Origin: Lachnospiraceae bacterium
GTDB taxonomy: Bacteria > Bacillota > Clostridia > Lachnospirales > Lachnospiraceae
Direction: 5' to 3'
Assembly: GCA_017482205.1 (NCBI GenBank)
Contig: JAFUNK010000024.1
Location: forward strand, 62,001 to 126,000
Length of the DNA: 64,000 bases
The notes under the pieces are model-generated. The model was not told where the DNA came from and made no database searches. It was given only the letters and a program-made list of their open reading frames with translations. This document shows positions 1-9,058 of this stretch, piece by piece. A program made the position numbers and the translations under genes. Each line of letters begins with the position of its first letter. Within the stretch, counting starts at the first letter, position 1.

Positions 1-1086
1 ATGTTAGGTTTGGGTGGTATTTACTTAGCATATACACAGGTGGCTGCTACTACCAGACCTGAAAAGGTTATGCCGAATTTTCCGTTACAGAACTGGTTGT
101 TCTTCTTTGTGATTGCAGTAGTGGTACTGGTAACCACTCTGGTGATTCAGCTTATGCTGCCGAAGCCTGCTGAGGATGCAAAATATGAAATGGAATCCAA
201 ATTCAAACTGTTTTTGATGTTCCTTCCCTTTGCAGCGCTTTGTTTTGTATTCAGCTATCTGCCTTTGTACGGTTGGAGATATGCATTCTACGACTATCAG
301 GCAGGCGGTACACTTTCCTCAGAAAACTTTGTAGGCTTCCAGTGGTTCACTATGTTGTTCCAGAATGAAGCGACCAGAAGTGATATTGTCAGAGTTCTTC
401 GTAATACTTTGGTAATGAGTGGTCTGGGTATTGCAACCAGCTGGTTGCCTATGGCATTTGCTATTTTCCTCTCTGAAATTAAGAGTCAGAGAATGAAGCG
501 TTTTGTACAGACTTTTGCAACCATTCCTAACTTTATCAGCTGGGTTTTGGTGTATGCGATTGCATTGGCAATCTTTTCTTCCGAAGGTTTTATCAGCAGT
601 CTGATGGTAAACTCCGGTGCTTGGGAAGCTGGAAAGAACATGCTGATGGGTGATTCCGGACACTGGTTTAAGATGCTGGCGTGGGGTACTTGGAAAGGTG
701 TAGGCTGGAGTGCCATTATTTACATAGCAGGTATTGCAGGTATTGACCAGCAGCTTTATGAAGCAGCTACCGTAGATGGTGCAGGACGTTTCCAGAAGAT
801 GTGGCATATTACGTTACCCGGCTTGATTCCTACTTATATGGTTATGCTTCTGATGGCAGTAGCAGGTTGTTTGAGCAACGGTATGGATCAGTACATGGTA
901 TTCGACAATGCGACCAACACCAATGTAAATATGGTGCTTGACTTGTATGTATACAAACTGGGTATTGTAAACGGAGCAATTCCTTTATCAACTATGATTG
1001 GTATGGTAAAATCAGTAGTCAGTGTGGTATTGTTGTTCCTGGCAAATACCATTTCCAAATTAGTTCGTGGCGAAAGTATTGTATAA
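1..1086 (+). CDS. ABC sugar transporter permease, LplB-like (5' end probably cut by window)
   Basis: Membrane permease of a carbohydrate ABC importer (binding-protein-dependent transport, LplB/YtcP class). About seven hydrophobic segments are visible, and the EAA cytoplasmic loop that contacts the ATPase is clear near residues 251-275 (YEAATVDGAGRFQKMWHITL). The frame is already open at base 1, and the first residues read like the inside of a membrane helix, so the true start is probably upstream. Even so the visible part, 361 residues, is longer than the roughly 300 usual for LplB, with extra N-terminal helices. It sits 12 nt before the second permease and then a binding lipoprotein, forming one importer operon without an ATPase gene; such systems often share a general MsmK-type ATPase encoded elsewhere. 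Substrate is inferred to be plant-derived oligosaccharides from the GH5 and GH43 genes downstream. Confidence 0.85.
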   Translation: MLGLGGIYLAYTQVAATTRPEKVMPNFPLQNWLFFFVIAVVVLVTTLVIQLMLPKPAEDAKYEMESKFKLFLMFLPFAALCFVFSYLPLYGWRYAFYDYQAGGTLSSENFVGFQWFTMLFQNEATRSDIVRVLRNTLVMSGLGIATSWLPMAFAIFLSEIKSQRMKRFVQTFATIPNFISWVLVYAIALAIFSSEGFISSLMVNSGAWEAGKNMLMGDSGHWFKMLAWGTWKGVGWSAIIYIAGIAGIDQQLYEAATVDGAGRFQKMWHITLPGLIPTYMVMLLMAVAGCLSNGMDQYMVFDNATNTNVNMVLDLYVYKLGIVNGAIPLSTMIGMVKSVVSVVLLFLANTISKLVRGESIV

Positions 1087-1098
1087 GGAGGTGTTAAG

Positions 1099-2070
1099 AT
1101 GGCTAAGACATTACAGGAAAAATTAGATGCAAAAGCAGAAAAAGAATATTACAAAAAGCATAAAAAGTCTTACAAATTAACACCGGGCGATATTGTATTT
1201 AATATTCTTAACTATGCGTTTTTTACCATTTTTACTTTGAGTTGTATTTTCCCGTTTTACTATTTGTTTATCAATACCATTTCATCCAATGATTTGGTAA
1301 GCAAGGGACTGATTAACTTCATCCCCCGTGGTATCAACTTTGACAACTATATCAGCCTTTTAAACGCTGACGAAGTAGGTCAGGCATTCCTGATATCCAT
1401 CGGCAGAACCATTTTGGGTACTGCACTGATGGTTCTGGCTTCTGCGTTTGTAGGATATCTGGTTACCAAGCAGCAGATGTGGCACAGAAAATTCTGGTAT
1501 CGCTTTTTGGTTATTACCATGTACTTCAATGCAGGTACTATTCCCTGGTATTTGAATATGTCCATGCTGGGTCTGACCAACAACTTTATGGCATATATCA
1601 TTCCCGGTATTGTAGCACCTTATAATATTATTCTGGTAAAGACCTATATCGAATCCATTCCGGCGGAGCTGGAAGAAAGTGCTTTTATGGATGGTGCAAG
1701 TTACTTTACTATCTTTAAAAAGATTATATGGCCCTTGTGTATGCCTATTCTGGCAACCATCGCCATCTTCGGTGCGGTAGGTCACTGGAATTCCTATACG
1801 GATTCCCTGATACTCATGCAGAATGCACCGGAACTTTATACCCTGCAGCATAGACTGTATTTGTACCTGACAACGACCACCAACTTAGGTGCGTTGATGA
1901 ATGGTGGTGTCAGCTCATCACAGGCAGAAGCGGTTATGCAGACAGCATTGAATGCGAAGGTTATCAAGTATACCATTTCCATGGTATCAGTTATTCCTAT
2001 TTTATTGGTATATCCGTTCATGCAGCGGTATTTTGTAAAAGGTATTATGTTAGGAGCCGTAAAGGGTTAA
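1099..2070 (+). CDS. ABC sugar transporter permease, LplC/YtcP-like
   Basis: Second permease subunit of the carbohydrate importer, 323 residues, close to the usual length with a slightly long charged N-terminus. Six membrane segments are seen, and the EAA loop reads EESAFMDGASYFTIFKKIIW around residues 193-212. The C-terminus ends in the family-typical pattern of a final helix followed by YFVKGIMLGAVKG. The ribosome binding site AAGGAGG lies just upstream of the ATG and only 12 nt separate it from the first permease, so translation of the two subunits is probably coordinated. It would form the heterodimeric channel with the preceding protein and take substrate from the lipoprotein encoded next. 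Confidence 0.9.
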   Translation: MAKTLQEKLDAKAEKEYYKKHKKSYKLTPGDIVFNILNYAFFTIFTLSCIFPFYYLFINTISSNDLVSKGLINFIPRGINFDNYISLLNADEVGQAFLISIGRTILGTALMVLASAFVGYLVTKQQMWHRKFWYRFLVITMYFNAGTIPWYLNMSMLGLTNNFMAYIIPGIVAPYNIILVKTYIESIPAELEESAFMDGASYFTIFKKIIWPLCMPILATIAIFGAVGHWNSYTDSLILMQNAPELYTLQHRLYLYLTTTTNLGALMNGGVSSSQAEAVMQTALNAKVIKYTISMVSVIPILLVYPFMQRYFVKGIMLGAVKG

Positions 2071-2107
2071 CGGTTTCTGCTAATATATAAAGGAGGATAG
2101 AAAACAC

Positions 2108-3787
2108 ATGAAAAAGATCAAAAAAATTGTGGCAATGGCACTGGTTCTGATTATGACCAGCAGCTTACTGGCAGGATGTGGTGGTTCTAAGAAAGAGGAT
2201 TACATCACCCTTACCGTTTACAGCCAGCTTGCAAACTATTCCGGTGAAATGAAGGGTTGGTTTGCACAGATTTTAAAGGACAAATTTGGTGTAGTAGTGA
2301 ATTTGATTCCTGAAACCGGTGGTGTATATGAAACACGTATGGAAGCCGGAGACTTAGGTGACATCGTTGTATGGGGTTCCGATGATGCAAACTACCAGAA
2401 CGCTGTTGCAGCAGGTATGCTTTACAACTGGGAAGAAGATAATCTGGTACAGGAATATGGTCCTTACATCTGGGAAAATATGCAGGATGCACTGGAAAAG
2501 AACCGTACCATTTCAGGTGACGGTACTACCATCTATGGTTTCGGACACAACGTAGCAGCAAGCTCTGACAGCCATGATGCATTCTTCTATACATGGGATA
2601 TCCGTTGGGATCTTTACCAGCAGTTAGGTCATCCTGAGGTAAATAATCTGGATGATTTGATGGATGTACTGGTTCAGATGAAGGAACTTTGTCCTACCGC
2701 AGAAAATGGCAAACCTACCTACGCAATGTCTCTGTGGCCTGACTGGGACGGCAACTATGTAATGTACGTAAAGGCTATGGCAACTGCTTATTATGGTTAT
2801 GATGAATTCGGTTTCGGTCACTACAATGTAGAAACCGGTGAATTCTATGATGCACTGTCTGCTGACAGCCCTTATATGGAAATGTTAGCATGGTTCAATG
2901 AACTGTATCGTAACGGTCTGCTTGACCCTGACTCCATGACCCAGACCTATGACAACATGATTGAAAAAGTACAGAATGGTCAGGTATTCTTCTCTATCTT
3001 TAACTATGCAGGTTCTGCAGGTTACAACAAGGAAGAAAACTATAGCCAGAATAGAATTATGATGAGCTTATGTCCTACCGAAGCTTCTCCTATCGTTGCA
3101 GGTTTAAGTACCCAGGGTGGTAACCGTGTATGGAGTATCGGTGCTAAGACTCAGTATCCTGAACTTTGTATGGAAATCATCAACTGGTTATGTACTCCCG
3201 AAGGTCGTGTGACCATGGATTACGGCCCCAAGGGTCTTTGCTGGGACTATGATGAAAACGGTAAGACCTACTTTACCGAATTTGGTAAGACCTGTTTCGA
3301 AGACAGAACTACTCTGATGCCTGAAGAATGGGGCGGAGCTACCTTCAACGAAGGTGCTTTCCAGGTAAACAACACTACTTGGACCGCAGCAGATACTAAC
3401 CCTGAATCCGGCGAAAGATACGACCAGCAGTACTGGGCAAGTACTCAGGTACCTGGCGGACGTTGTGAAGCAGAACAGGATTGGCGTGAAGTTACCGGAT
3501 GTACAACCGTACAGGAATACATGGATACCTGTAACTATTCCGTAGACCAGCCTACCGCATTCGTAATGGAAACTTTGGATCCTCAGATGCAGTCTGTATG
3601 GGATCAGGTAGCTCTTTGTCTGGTAGATTACAGCTGGAGAGCAATCTATGCTGAATCCGAAGAAGAATTTAATTCTATTGTAAACGAAATGCGTGGTAAA
3701 GCAAAATCTTACGGTTATGATACTTGTATCAAGTATTGTATCGAACAGGCAGCAATTAAGAACGAATTGCAGGCACCTTTAAGATAA
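2108..3787 (+). CDS. Extracellular sugar-binding lipoprotein of ABC importer
   Basis: Lipid-anchored solute-binding protein of the family 1/LplA class, 559 residues, that captures an oligosaccharide outside the membrane and hands it to the two permeases encoded upstream. The N-terminus is a lipoprotein signal peptide ending in the lipobox LLAGC at residues ~20-24. The mature domain is large, rich in Trp and Tyr, as is usual for glycan-binding members. Codons are strongly biased (TAC, GGT, ATC, CGT), which suggests high expression. RBS AGGAGG lies 10 nt before the ATG. A terminator hairpin follows at about 3811-3836. A clear paralogue lies at 10939-12678: both share a motif around LANxxGxxxGWFAxIxKDKF near the mature N-terminus. 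Confidence 0.9.
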   Translation: MKKIKKIVAMALVLIMTSSLLAGCGGSKKEDYITLTVYSQLANYSGEMKGWFAQILKDKFGVVVNLIPETGGVYETRMEAGDLGDIVVWGSDDANYQNAVAAGMLYNWEEDNLVQEYGPYIWENMQDALEKNRTISGDGTTIYGFGHNVAASSDSHDAFFYTWDIRWDLYQQLGHPEVNNLDDLMDVLVQMKELCPTAENGKPTYAMSLWPDWDGNYVMYVKAMATAYYGYDEFGFGHYNVETGEFYDALSADSPYMEMLAWFNELYRNGLLDPDSMTQTYDNMIEKVQNGQVFFSIFNYAGSAGYNKEENYSQNRIMMSLCPTEASPIVAGLSTQGGNRVWSIGAKTQYPELCMEIINWLCTPEGRVTMDYGPKGLCWDYDENGKTYFTEFGKTCFEDRTTLMPEEWGGATFNEGAFQVNNTTWTAADTNPESGERYDQQYWASTQVPGGRCEAEQDWREVTGCTTVQEYMDTCNYSVDQPTAFVMETLDPQMQSVWDQVALCLVDYSWRAIYAESEEEFNSIVNEMRGKAKSYGYDTCIKYCIEQAAIKNELQAPLR

Positions 3788-3810
3788 TAATTATTTAAGA
3801 ATAAACAGAA

Positions 3811-3836
3811 GGGGCTGCCCATACGGCAGCCTTTTC
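3811..3836 (+). terminator. Rho-independent terminator after the importer genes
   Basis: GGCTGCC at 3813-3819 pairs with GGCAGCC at 3825-3831 around a 5-nt loop and is followed by TTTT. It may be partial, allowing some read-through to the DUF624 and GH5 genes. Confidence 0.8.
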
Positions 3837-3925
3837 TGAATAATGAAAATCCGGTATAAGGCATTTGATGTCAAAACAGAGATACTGTCAGGTGACCTGT
3901 AAAAAACGGATAGGAGAGTAGATTT

Positions 3926-4579
3926 ATGAAATTTTTCAGTGTAGATGGTGCTCTTTATAAATTTCTGAGCAGATTGTGGGATATGATAAAACTCAATTTC
4001 TTGTGGCTTTTGTTTTCTTTGCCGATAGTGACCATAGGAGCGGCTACCGTAGCTGCTTACAGTGTGACTCTTAAGATGGTGGATGAATCTGAGGGATATG
4101 TAGCAAGACAATTTGTTAAGGCTTTCAAGCAGAACTGGAAACAGGGGATTCCTTTGGGATTGCTGGCAATCTTTTGCTCTTACGTGGTTTATCTGGATTT
4201 TGAGATGTTTAACAAAATAGAAAACAACCCGATTATTCTGGCGATATTCGGTATTGTGGCGGCATTTGTATTCGGATTGGCATTTATCTATGCATTTCCG
4301 TTAAGTGCCCGTTATGAGAACACCCTGCTCGGGACCCTGAAAAATTCCGTAAATATTGCGGTACGCTATTTTGTAAGAACGCTGTTCTTAGTACTTATTT
4401 TAGCATTTGAACTGATATTGATTTTCTTTAATACCACAACTTTATTTTTCGGGCTTTTAATCGGTCCTGCATGTATTATGCTGACAATCAGCGGATTTGC
4501 CATGTATTTCTTCCGCCAGATTGAAAAGGAGCCGGGAGCAGTCAGGGAGACAACACCGGAAGAGAAAGAAGTAAAATAG
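3926..4579 (+). CDS. DUF624 (YesL-like) membrane protein
   Basis: Small polytopic membrane protein of 217 residues with four to five hydrophobic segments. The N-terminal stretch with aromatic and DMIKLNFLWLLFSLP-type sequence followed by TIGAATVAAYSVTLKM is characteristic of the DUF624/YesL family, found beside LplB-type sugar transporters and YesM/YesN two-component genes in Firmicutes. The biochemical role of the family is not established. Here it sits between the importer operon and the GH5 gene (17-nt gap to the latter), which supports a link to uptake or sensing of plant oligosaccharides. RBS GGAGAG precedes the ATG. Confidence 0.8.
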   Translation: MKFFSVDGALYKFLSRLWDMIKLNFLWLLFSLPIVTIGAATVAAYSVTLKMVDESEGYVARQFVKAFKQNWKQGIPLGLLAIFCSYVVYLDFEMFNKIENNPIILAIFGIVAAFVFGLAFIYAFPLSARYENTLLGTLKNSVNIAVRYFVRTLFLVLILAFELILIFFNTTTLFFGLLIGPACIMLTISGFAMYFFRQIEKEPGAVRETTPEEKEVK

Positions 4580-4596
4580 ATTGGGAGGATTTACAG

Positions 4597-7404
4597 ATGA
4601 AAGTGAGAAGCAACTTTAAAAAGCTGTTTGCAGGACTTCTGGCATTTTCACTGTTACTGACAGGAATTCCCGCAGCAGAAAGTAAAGCGGCGGAAAATAC
4701 CCAGACAGTCAGTGCACAGATGCCTTTTAGAGAACTGACGGCAGAAGAAATGGTTTCTGAGATGGGTAACGGCTGGAACCTTGGTAATACCATGGACGGC
4801 CATACCGGTTTTACTCCTTCTGAGACTCTTTGGCAGAATGTAGAAACCACACAGGGACTGATTAAAGAAATCCATGATATGGGATTTAATACCATTCGAG
4901 TACCGGTCACATGGGGTACTATGATTGATGACGAAAACGGATATGCTATTGATGAGCAATGGATGAGTCGTGTACAGGATATTGTGGACTACGCCATTAA
5001 CATGAATATGTATGTCATTATCAACGTACACCATGACGGTGCAGAGCAGACCGGGTGGCTTCGTATTGCAGCAGAGGACTTAGACCCTGTTAAAGAAAAA
5101 TATGAGGCAGTGTGGAGACATATTGCAGAGCGTTTTAAGGATTATGACGAGCATTTGATTTTCGAGTCTATGAACGAAGTGACCGGTGACGGTGTAGTGG
5201 CACAGGATACTGCAATCATCAATGAGTTTAACCAGATATTTGTAGATACTGTACGTGCTACCGGTTCTAACAATGCAGTGCGTTGGTTGTCCGTACCCGG
5301 CAGATATACCAATATTATCAATACCACCAATCCTGATAACGGCTTTAAACTGCCTGAGGACAGTGTGGAAAACAGGTTGTTTGTGGCAGTGCACTACTAT
5401 GACTGGCAGTTTGGTCTGTTAGAGACTACACAGACCACTACCTTCGTAGAGCAGAGAGTGGATGCCCTGATTGATGAGTTCTGGCTTTTAGACGAAGCAT
5501 TTACCTCCAAAGGTATTCCGGTAATCTTGGGCGAATACGGTGCATTAAATAAAAATAATACCGCAGAGCGAGCTTATCATCTGGAAATTGTTACCAGACT
5601 CTGCCAACAGATAGGTATTGTACCCTGTTACTGGGATCAGGGATGGTATGACCTTTCCATGACTCCTGATTTCAGCTTTGCCCTGGTGGACAGAGAAAGC
5701 TATGATAAAATTTATCCTGAAATTTTGGATGCTATGATGCGCGGTTTATTCCTGACCGGTTCTGAGGATTTAAAGGATATCGTAACATCACCTACCGTAA
5801 ACAGCATTCCTGATTTGGGAACTGTGGACGGCACCTATCTGCTTCATATGGGTGAAGTAGAGGATGTGGTTTTAGATGATGTGGATAAAAATGCTTACAA
5901 CGATATTGTACTGTGGAGAAGTGCTGATGAAACCGTAGCAACTGTACATATTGAAGCGGGTAATTTGGATAAGTGGGAAGCTAATATCCATGCAACAGGT
6001 ATCGGTAATACCGTGATTACCGCATATACCCAGAGCGGCAGTGCGATGCTTGAAATTCCCGTAGAGGTACAGGCGGCTGAGACTACCAAGCCTTGTACGG
6101 AAATTACCGTGGAGCAGGATAGCTATCTGATGACCGCAGGACAGTCCTTATTTATGAATGCAGGTATGGCACCGGCAGATACCGATGCATATCTGACCTA
6201 TCGTTCCTCTAACCCGGATGTGGTAACAGTTTCCAAACTTGGTAAGCTGGTAGCTTTACAGGGCGGTAGCGCATATATCATTATTACTTCTTCCGACGGT
6301 TTGACAAAGGTAGTACCCGTAACCGTAGAAGAGGCTGAGGCAACAGCAGAAATTGATATTGCATTAAATGTATATTACAACGACAGCAATTTAAATTATT
6401 TCAGCAATGAATGTGGCAGTGCCATCAGCATTTCCGGGGATGGTCAGTATACACTGGAATTTGACTGTGGCAGTGACCTTTCCGATAAGGCAATTACGGC
6501 AGGTGTAACAGGCTTAAACAACCTGACAGCAATTTACATCAAGGACGACGGTGTGACCAAGGGAAGATATTCCAAGTCCCCGCTAGTGTCCTGTGATATT
6601 ATCTATGATTCCATTGTTGTAGACGGCGTAGAATTTGATGTGAACATGGATGCACCCAAATCAGCAATTAAGGCGTCCGGTATCTTAGATACCAACGACC
6701 CGATTAACTCTTGGGACGGTTCCGTGATTGAGGACGTAGAAGTAAACAATCATGTACTGAACTTTGTGGGACTGGAAAATCCCCAGCATGTAGAAGTAAC
6801 CTTTACTATCAGCAATCTGGTATTTGAAGAAGGAGCCGGAGAAGTAGAGGCAGTAGCTACTGAAAGCTTAGAAGCAGAAAGTAGTGCGGTGAGCGTGGAT
6901 GACAGTGCTCCCACAGAGCTTTCCGTAACGGTAAAACCTACAGATGTAGAAAATATTACCTTTGTATCCTCCGATGCTTCCATCGTATCCGTGGACAATA
7001 AAGCGGTAGCGGCTAATGGCAGTGCAACCATACAGGTTTATGCACATGGTAACGGCGAAGCAGTTGTAACAGCATATGCACCGGACGGGGTATCTACCGT
7101 GTTTACTGTAACCTCTACTGTCTCAGAAGACAGAGTATTTGCGAACTTCAACAATGATGCAGAAGTACCCGCAGATACCACAGGCACGGAAAATACAGGA
7201 AGTACGGCAACAGAAAATACAGACAGCACAACACCCGCGAACGGTACAGACAGCACCGAAGCTACCGAAACGGAGGCAGCCAAGGAAGGAAACAGCGTAT
7301 TGAGTACGGTGTTACTGGTGGCAGGCATTGCATTATTTGGCGTGGTTGCATTTGTAGGCAGTATGAAGCTTGCAGGCGGCAGCAAAAAAGAAGATAAAAA
7401 ATAA
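4597..7404 (+). CDS. Multidomain, membrane-anchored GH5 endoglucanase-type glycosidase
   Basis: Secreted 935-residue glycoside hydrolase predicted to cut beta-glucan or related plant polysaccharide at the cell surface. Order of parts: signal peptide (1-~30); GH5 catalytic domain (~45-385) with GWNLGNTMDG near 59-68, NTIRVPVTW near 98-106, acid/base Glu194 in SMNEVTG and nucleophile Glu313 in ILGEYGAL; two Ig-like/Big_2-type segments (~400-585); a beta-rich region (~590-760) that may be a carbohydrate-binding module; a further Ig-like segment; a Thr/Ser/Glu-rich linker; and a final membrane helix followed by KKEDKK. The C-terminal helix with a lysine stop is a membrane anchor, not an LPXTG sortase signal. 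Starts 17 nt after the DUF624 gene with RBS GGGAGG. Exact substrate (cellulose, mannan, xyloglucan) cannot be told from the sequence. Confidence 0.88.
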   Translation: MKVRSNFKKLFAGLLAFSLLLTGIPAAESKAAENTQTVSAQMPFRELTAEEMVSEMGNGWNLGNTMDGHTGFTPSETLWQNVETTQGLIKEIHDMGFNTIRVPVTWGTMIDDENGYAIDEQWMSRVQDIVDYAINMNMYVIINVHHDGAEQTGWLRIAAEDLDPVKEKYEAVWRHIAERFKDYDEHLIFESMNEVTGDGVVAQDTAIINEFNQIFVDTVRATGSNNAVRWLSVPGRYTNIINTTNPDNGFKLPEDSVENRLFVAVHYYDWQFGLLETTQTTTFVEQRVDALIDEFWLLDEAFTSKGIPVILGEYGALNKNNTAERAYHLEIVTRLCQQIGIVPCYWDQGWYDLSMTPDFSFALVDRESYDKIYPEILDAMMRGLFLTGSEDLKDIVTSPTVNSIPDLGTVDGTYLLHMGEVEDVVLDDVDKNAYNDIVLWRSADETVATVHIEAGNLDKWEANIHATGIGNTVITAYTQSGSAMLEIPVEVQAAETTKPCTEITVEQDSYLMTAGQSLFMNAGMAPADTDAYLTYRSSNPDVVTVSKLGKLVALQGGSAYIIITSSDGLTKVVPVTVEEAEATAEIDIALNVYYNDSNLNYFSNECGSAISISGDGQYTLEFDCGSDLSDKAITAGVTGLNNLTAIYIKDDGVTKGRYSKSPLVSCDIIYDSIVVDGVEFDVNMDAPKSAIKASGILDTNDPINSWDGSVIEDVEVNNHVLNFVGLENPQHVEVTFTISNLVFEEGAGEVEAVATESLEAESSAVSVDDSAPTELSVTVKPTDVENITFVSSDASIVSVDNKAVAANGSATIQVYAHGNGEAVVTAYAPDGVSTVFTVTSTVSEDRVFANFNNDAEVPADTTGTENTGSTATENTDSTTPANGTDSTEATETEAAKEGNSVLSTVLLVAGIALFGVVAFVGSMKLAGGSKKEDKK

Positions 7405-7415
7405 AGAATAAAAGA

Positions 7416-7470
7416 AGGGACTGCCAAAACAGAGACATACACCGGGTGTCGATTTTGTGCAGTCCTTTTT
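7416..7470 (+). terminator. Terminator between GH5 and GH43 genes
   Basis: GGACTGC near 7418-7424 pairs with GCAGTCC at 7459-7465 with a CAAAA/TTTTG inner stem, followed by TTTTT. The same layout (GACTGCC-CAAAACG ... CGTTTTG-GGCAGTC) recurs at 20977-21028. The T-run is directly followed by the GGAGG of the GH43 gene, so this may be an attenuating terminator and not a full stop. Confidence 0.75.
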
Positions 7471-7479
7471 GGAGGAAAT

Positions 7480-8958
7480 ATGAAATATAATAATCCTGTT
7501 TTAAGAGGCATGTATCCTGACCCCAGTGTATGTCGGGCAGGGGATAAGTATTATATGGTGTGCAGCAGTTTCCAGTTTTTCCCTGCAGTACCGCTGTTTG
7601 AAAGTGACGATATGGTGAACTGGAAACAGATTGGACACTGTATCACCAGAAGAAGCCAGTTGGATTTGACCGGTGCAGATAAATGCAGCGGTATATTTGC
7701 GCCCACTATCCGTTACCATGAAGGTCGTTTTTATATGGTAACTACGGAAGCATTGACCCACACCAATTTTTATGTATATACAGATGATATTTACGGTGAA
7801 TGGTCTGAGCCCATTAGGGTAGCAGAAGACGGTATTGACCCGACGCTTTATTTTGAGGACGGCAGAACCTATTTTATCGGTAACGGCTATGATGAGGAAA
7901 GCGGACGCTCCTGTATCCGCATGTGTGAAATCAATGTGGAAACCGGTGAGAAATTAAGTCCCTCAAAGCCTTTGTGGTACGGCACGGGTGGCAGATTTAT
8001 TGAAGCCCCTCATTTGTACAAATTTGGTGAATACTACTATGTGCTGGATGCAGAGGGCGGCACAGAATATGGTCATATGGTAAACTACGGCAGAAGTAAA
8101 AATATGTGGGGACCTTTTGAACCCTTCCCGGGAAATCCTGTGCTGACAAACCGTAATCTGGGCGGTTATATTTTACAGGGAGCAGGCCATGGTGATGTCA
8201 TCGAAGATAAAAACGGTAACTGGTGGTTTATGCACCTGGCATTCAGACAGACCGGTCAATGGATGACCTATCACCATCTGGGTAGAGAGTGCTGTTTAGT
8301 ACCTGTTACGTGGAAGGACGGCTGGTTTTACATGGGTGACGGTACATCACAGCTTTTCTACGATTTGCCGGAAAGAGAAGCAGCACCCCAGAAGCTTTCT
8401 TATAAAAAGACCTTTGCCAATTTAGAGAGGGGTAAGGATTGGATTTTTATCAGAAACTACAATAAGGACAGATATCACTTTGAAGAGGGTGCATTACGTC
8501 TGGACGGTACGGCGGATACTCTCTTTGCAGGAGAACTACCTACCGTGGCGGCAGTCAGACAGTGTGAATTTAAAGAAGAAGTCAGTGTAACGGTAAAGAG
8601 CGGTTGTGAAGAAGCCGGTATTACCATTTATATGGACGAAAATCACCATTACGACCTTTACATGAACGAAGAAGGCAACGCAGTTCTCCGTTTGACAATC
8701 GGTAATCTCTCCAAAGAAATGAAACAAATACCTGTAAAAGATAATACTGCAACCTTAAAGATTTCTGCCTCAGAATACGAGTATCACTTTGCAGTAGAAA
8801 CCAATGGAGAAACCGTCCCTATGGGCATCGGTGAAACCCGTTATCTCTCTAGCGAAGTAGCAGGCGGCTTCACCGGCGTAGTCTATGGACTGTACGCCGT
8901 AGATAACAGTGGCAGAAGCGCAGAGTTTACCGATTTATCTATAATCCATGATGAGTAA
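7480..8958 (+). CDS. GH43 family beta-xylosidase / alpha-L-arabinofuranosidase
   Basis: Glycoside hydrolase of clan GH-F, 492 residues with no signal peptide, so it acts inside the cell on imported oligosaccharides. The five-bladed propeller starts at once with NPVLRGMYPDPSVCR, where Asp14 is the likely general base; DGIDPTLYFEDGRTYF carries the pKa-modulating Asp, and RFIEAPHLYK carries the catalytic acid Glu. The C-terminal ~180 residues form a beta-sandwich typical of two-domain GH43 xylosidases/arabinofuranosidases. RBS GGAGGAAAT is adjacent to the start. It follows the GH5 gene on the same strand and probably completes degradation of arabinoxylan-type material brought in by the importer. 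Bond specificity is not resolved by sequence alone. Confidence 0.9.
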   Translation: MKYNNPVLRGMYPDPSVCRAGDKYYMVCSSFQFFPAVPLFESDDMVNWKQIGHCITRRSQLDLTGADKCSGIFAPTIRYHEGRFYMVTTEALTHTNFYVYTDDIYGEWSEPIRVAEDGIDPTLYFEDGRTYFIGNGYDEESGRSCIRMCEINVETGEKLSPSKPLWYGTGGRFIEAPHLYKFGEYYYVLDAEGGTEYGHMVNYGRSKNMWGPFEPFPGNPVLTNRNLGGYILQGAGHGDVIEDKNGNWWFMHLAFRQTGQWMTYHHLGRECCLVPVTWKDGWFYMGDGTSQLFYDLPEREAAPQKLSYKKTFANLERGKDWIFIRNYNKDRYHFEEGALRLDGTADTLFAGELPTVAAVRQCEFKEEVSVTVKSGCEEAGITIYMDENHHYDLYMNEEGNAVLRLTIGNLSKEMKQIPVKDNTATLKISASEYEYHFAVETNGETVPMGIGETRYLSSEVAGGFTGVVYGLYAVDNSGRSAEFTDLSIIHDE

Positions 8959-9043
8959 TCGGCGTGGAGCGAAAGCGAGTCCGCATGGGATATAAAATGA
9001 CCGTTACTTTTACACCAACAAAAAGAGGAACAGCCGATTACTC
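8953..9043. repeat. Imperfect palindrome between convergent genes; likely remnant of the palindromic repeat family
   Basis: GAGTAATCGGC at 8953-8963 (containing the GH43 stop codon) is perfectly inverted at 9033-9043, which contains the stop codon of the opposite gene. Inside the left arm lies GGAGCGAAAGCGAGTCCGC (8966-8984), nearly identical to part of the conserved core of the element at 13666-13878. The rest of that core (the GTACCGC segment) is missing, so this is interpreted as a degraded or partial copy. Confidence 0.5.
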
Positions 9044-9058
9044 TTCGACTGTTCCTCC
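9021..9058 (-). terminator. Minus-strand terminator overlapping the end of the YesN-like gene
   Basis: GAGGAACAG (9025-9033) pairs with CTGTTCCTC (9050-9058); read on the minus strand the hairpin is followed by TTTTTG. Its first arm lies inside the last codons of the gene, so the coding sequence itself forms half the stem. Confidence 0.75.

Noticed and set aside
319-807. Long reverse-strand open frame inside the permease gene
   Set aside because: Composition (many Cys, His, Gln) and lack of ribosome site show it is a shadow of the permease reading frame.
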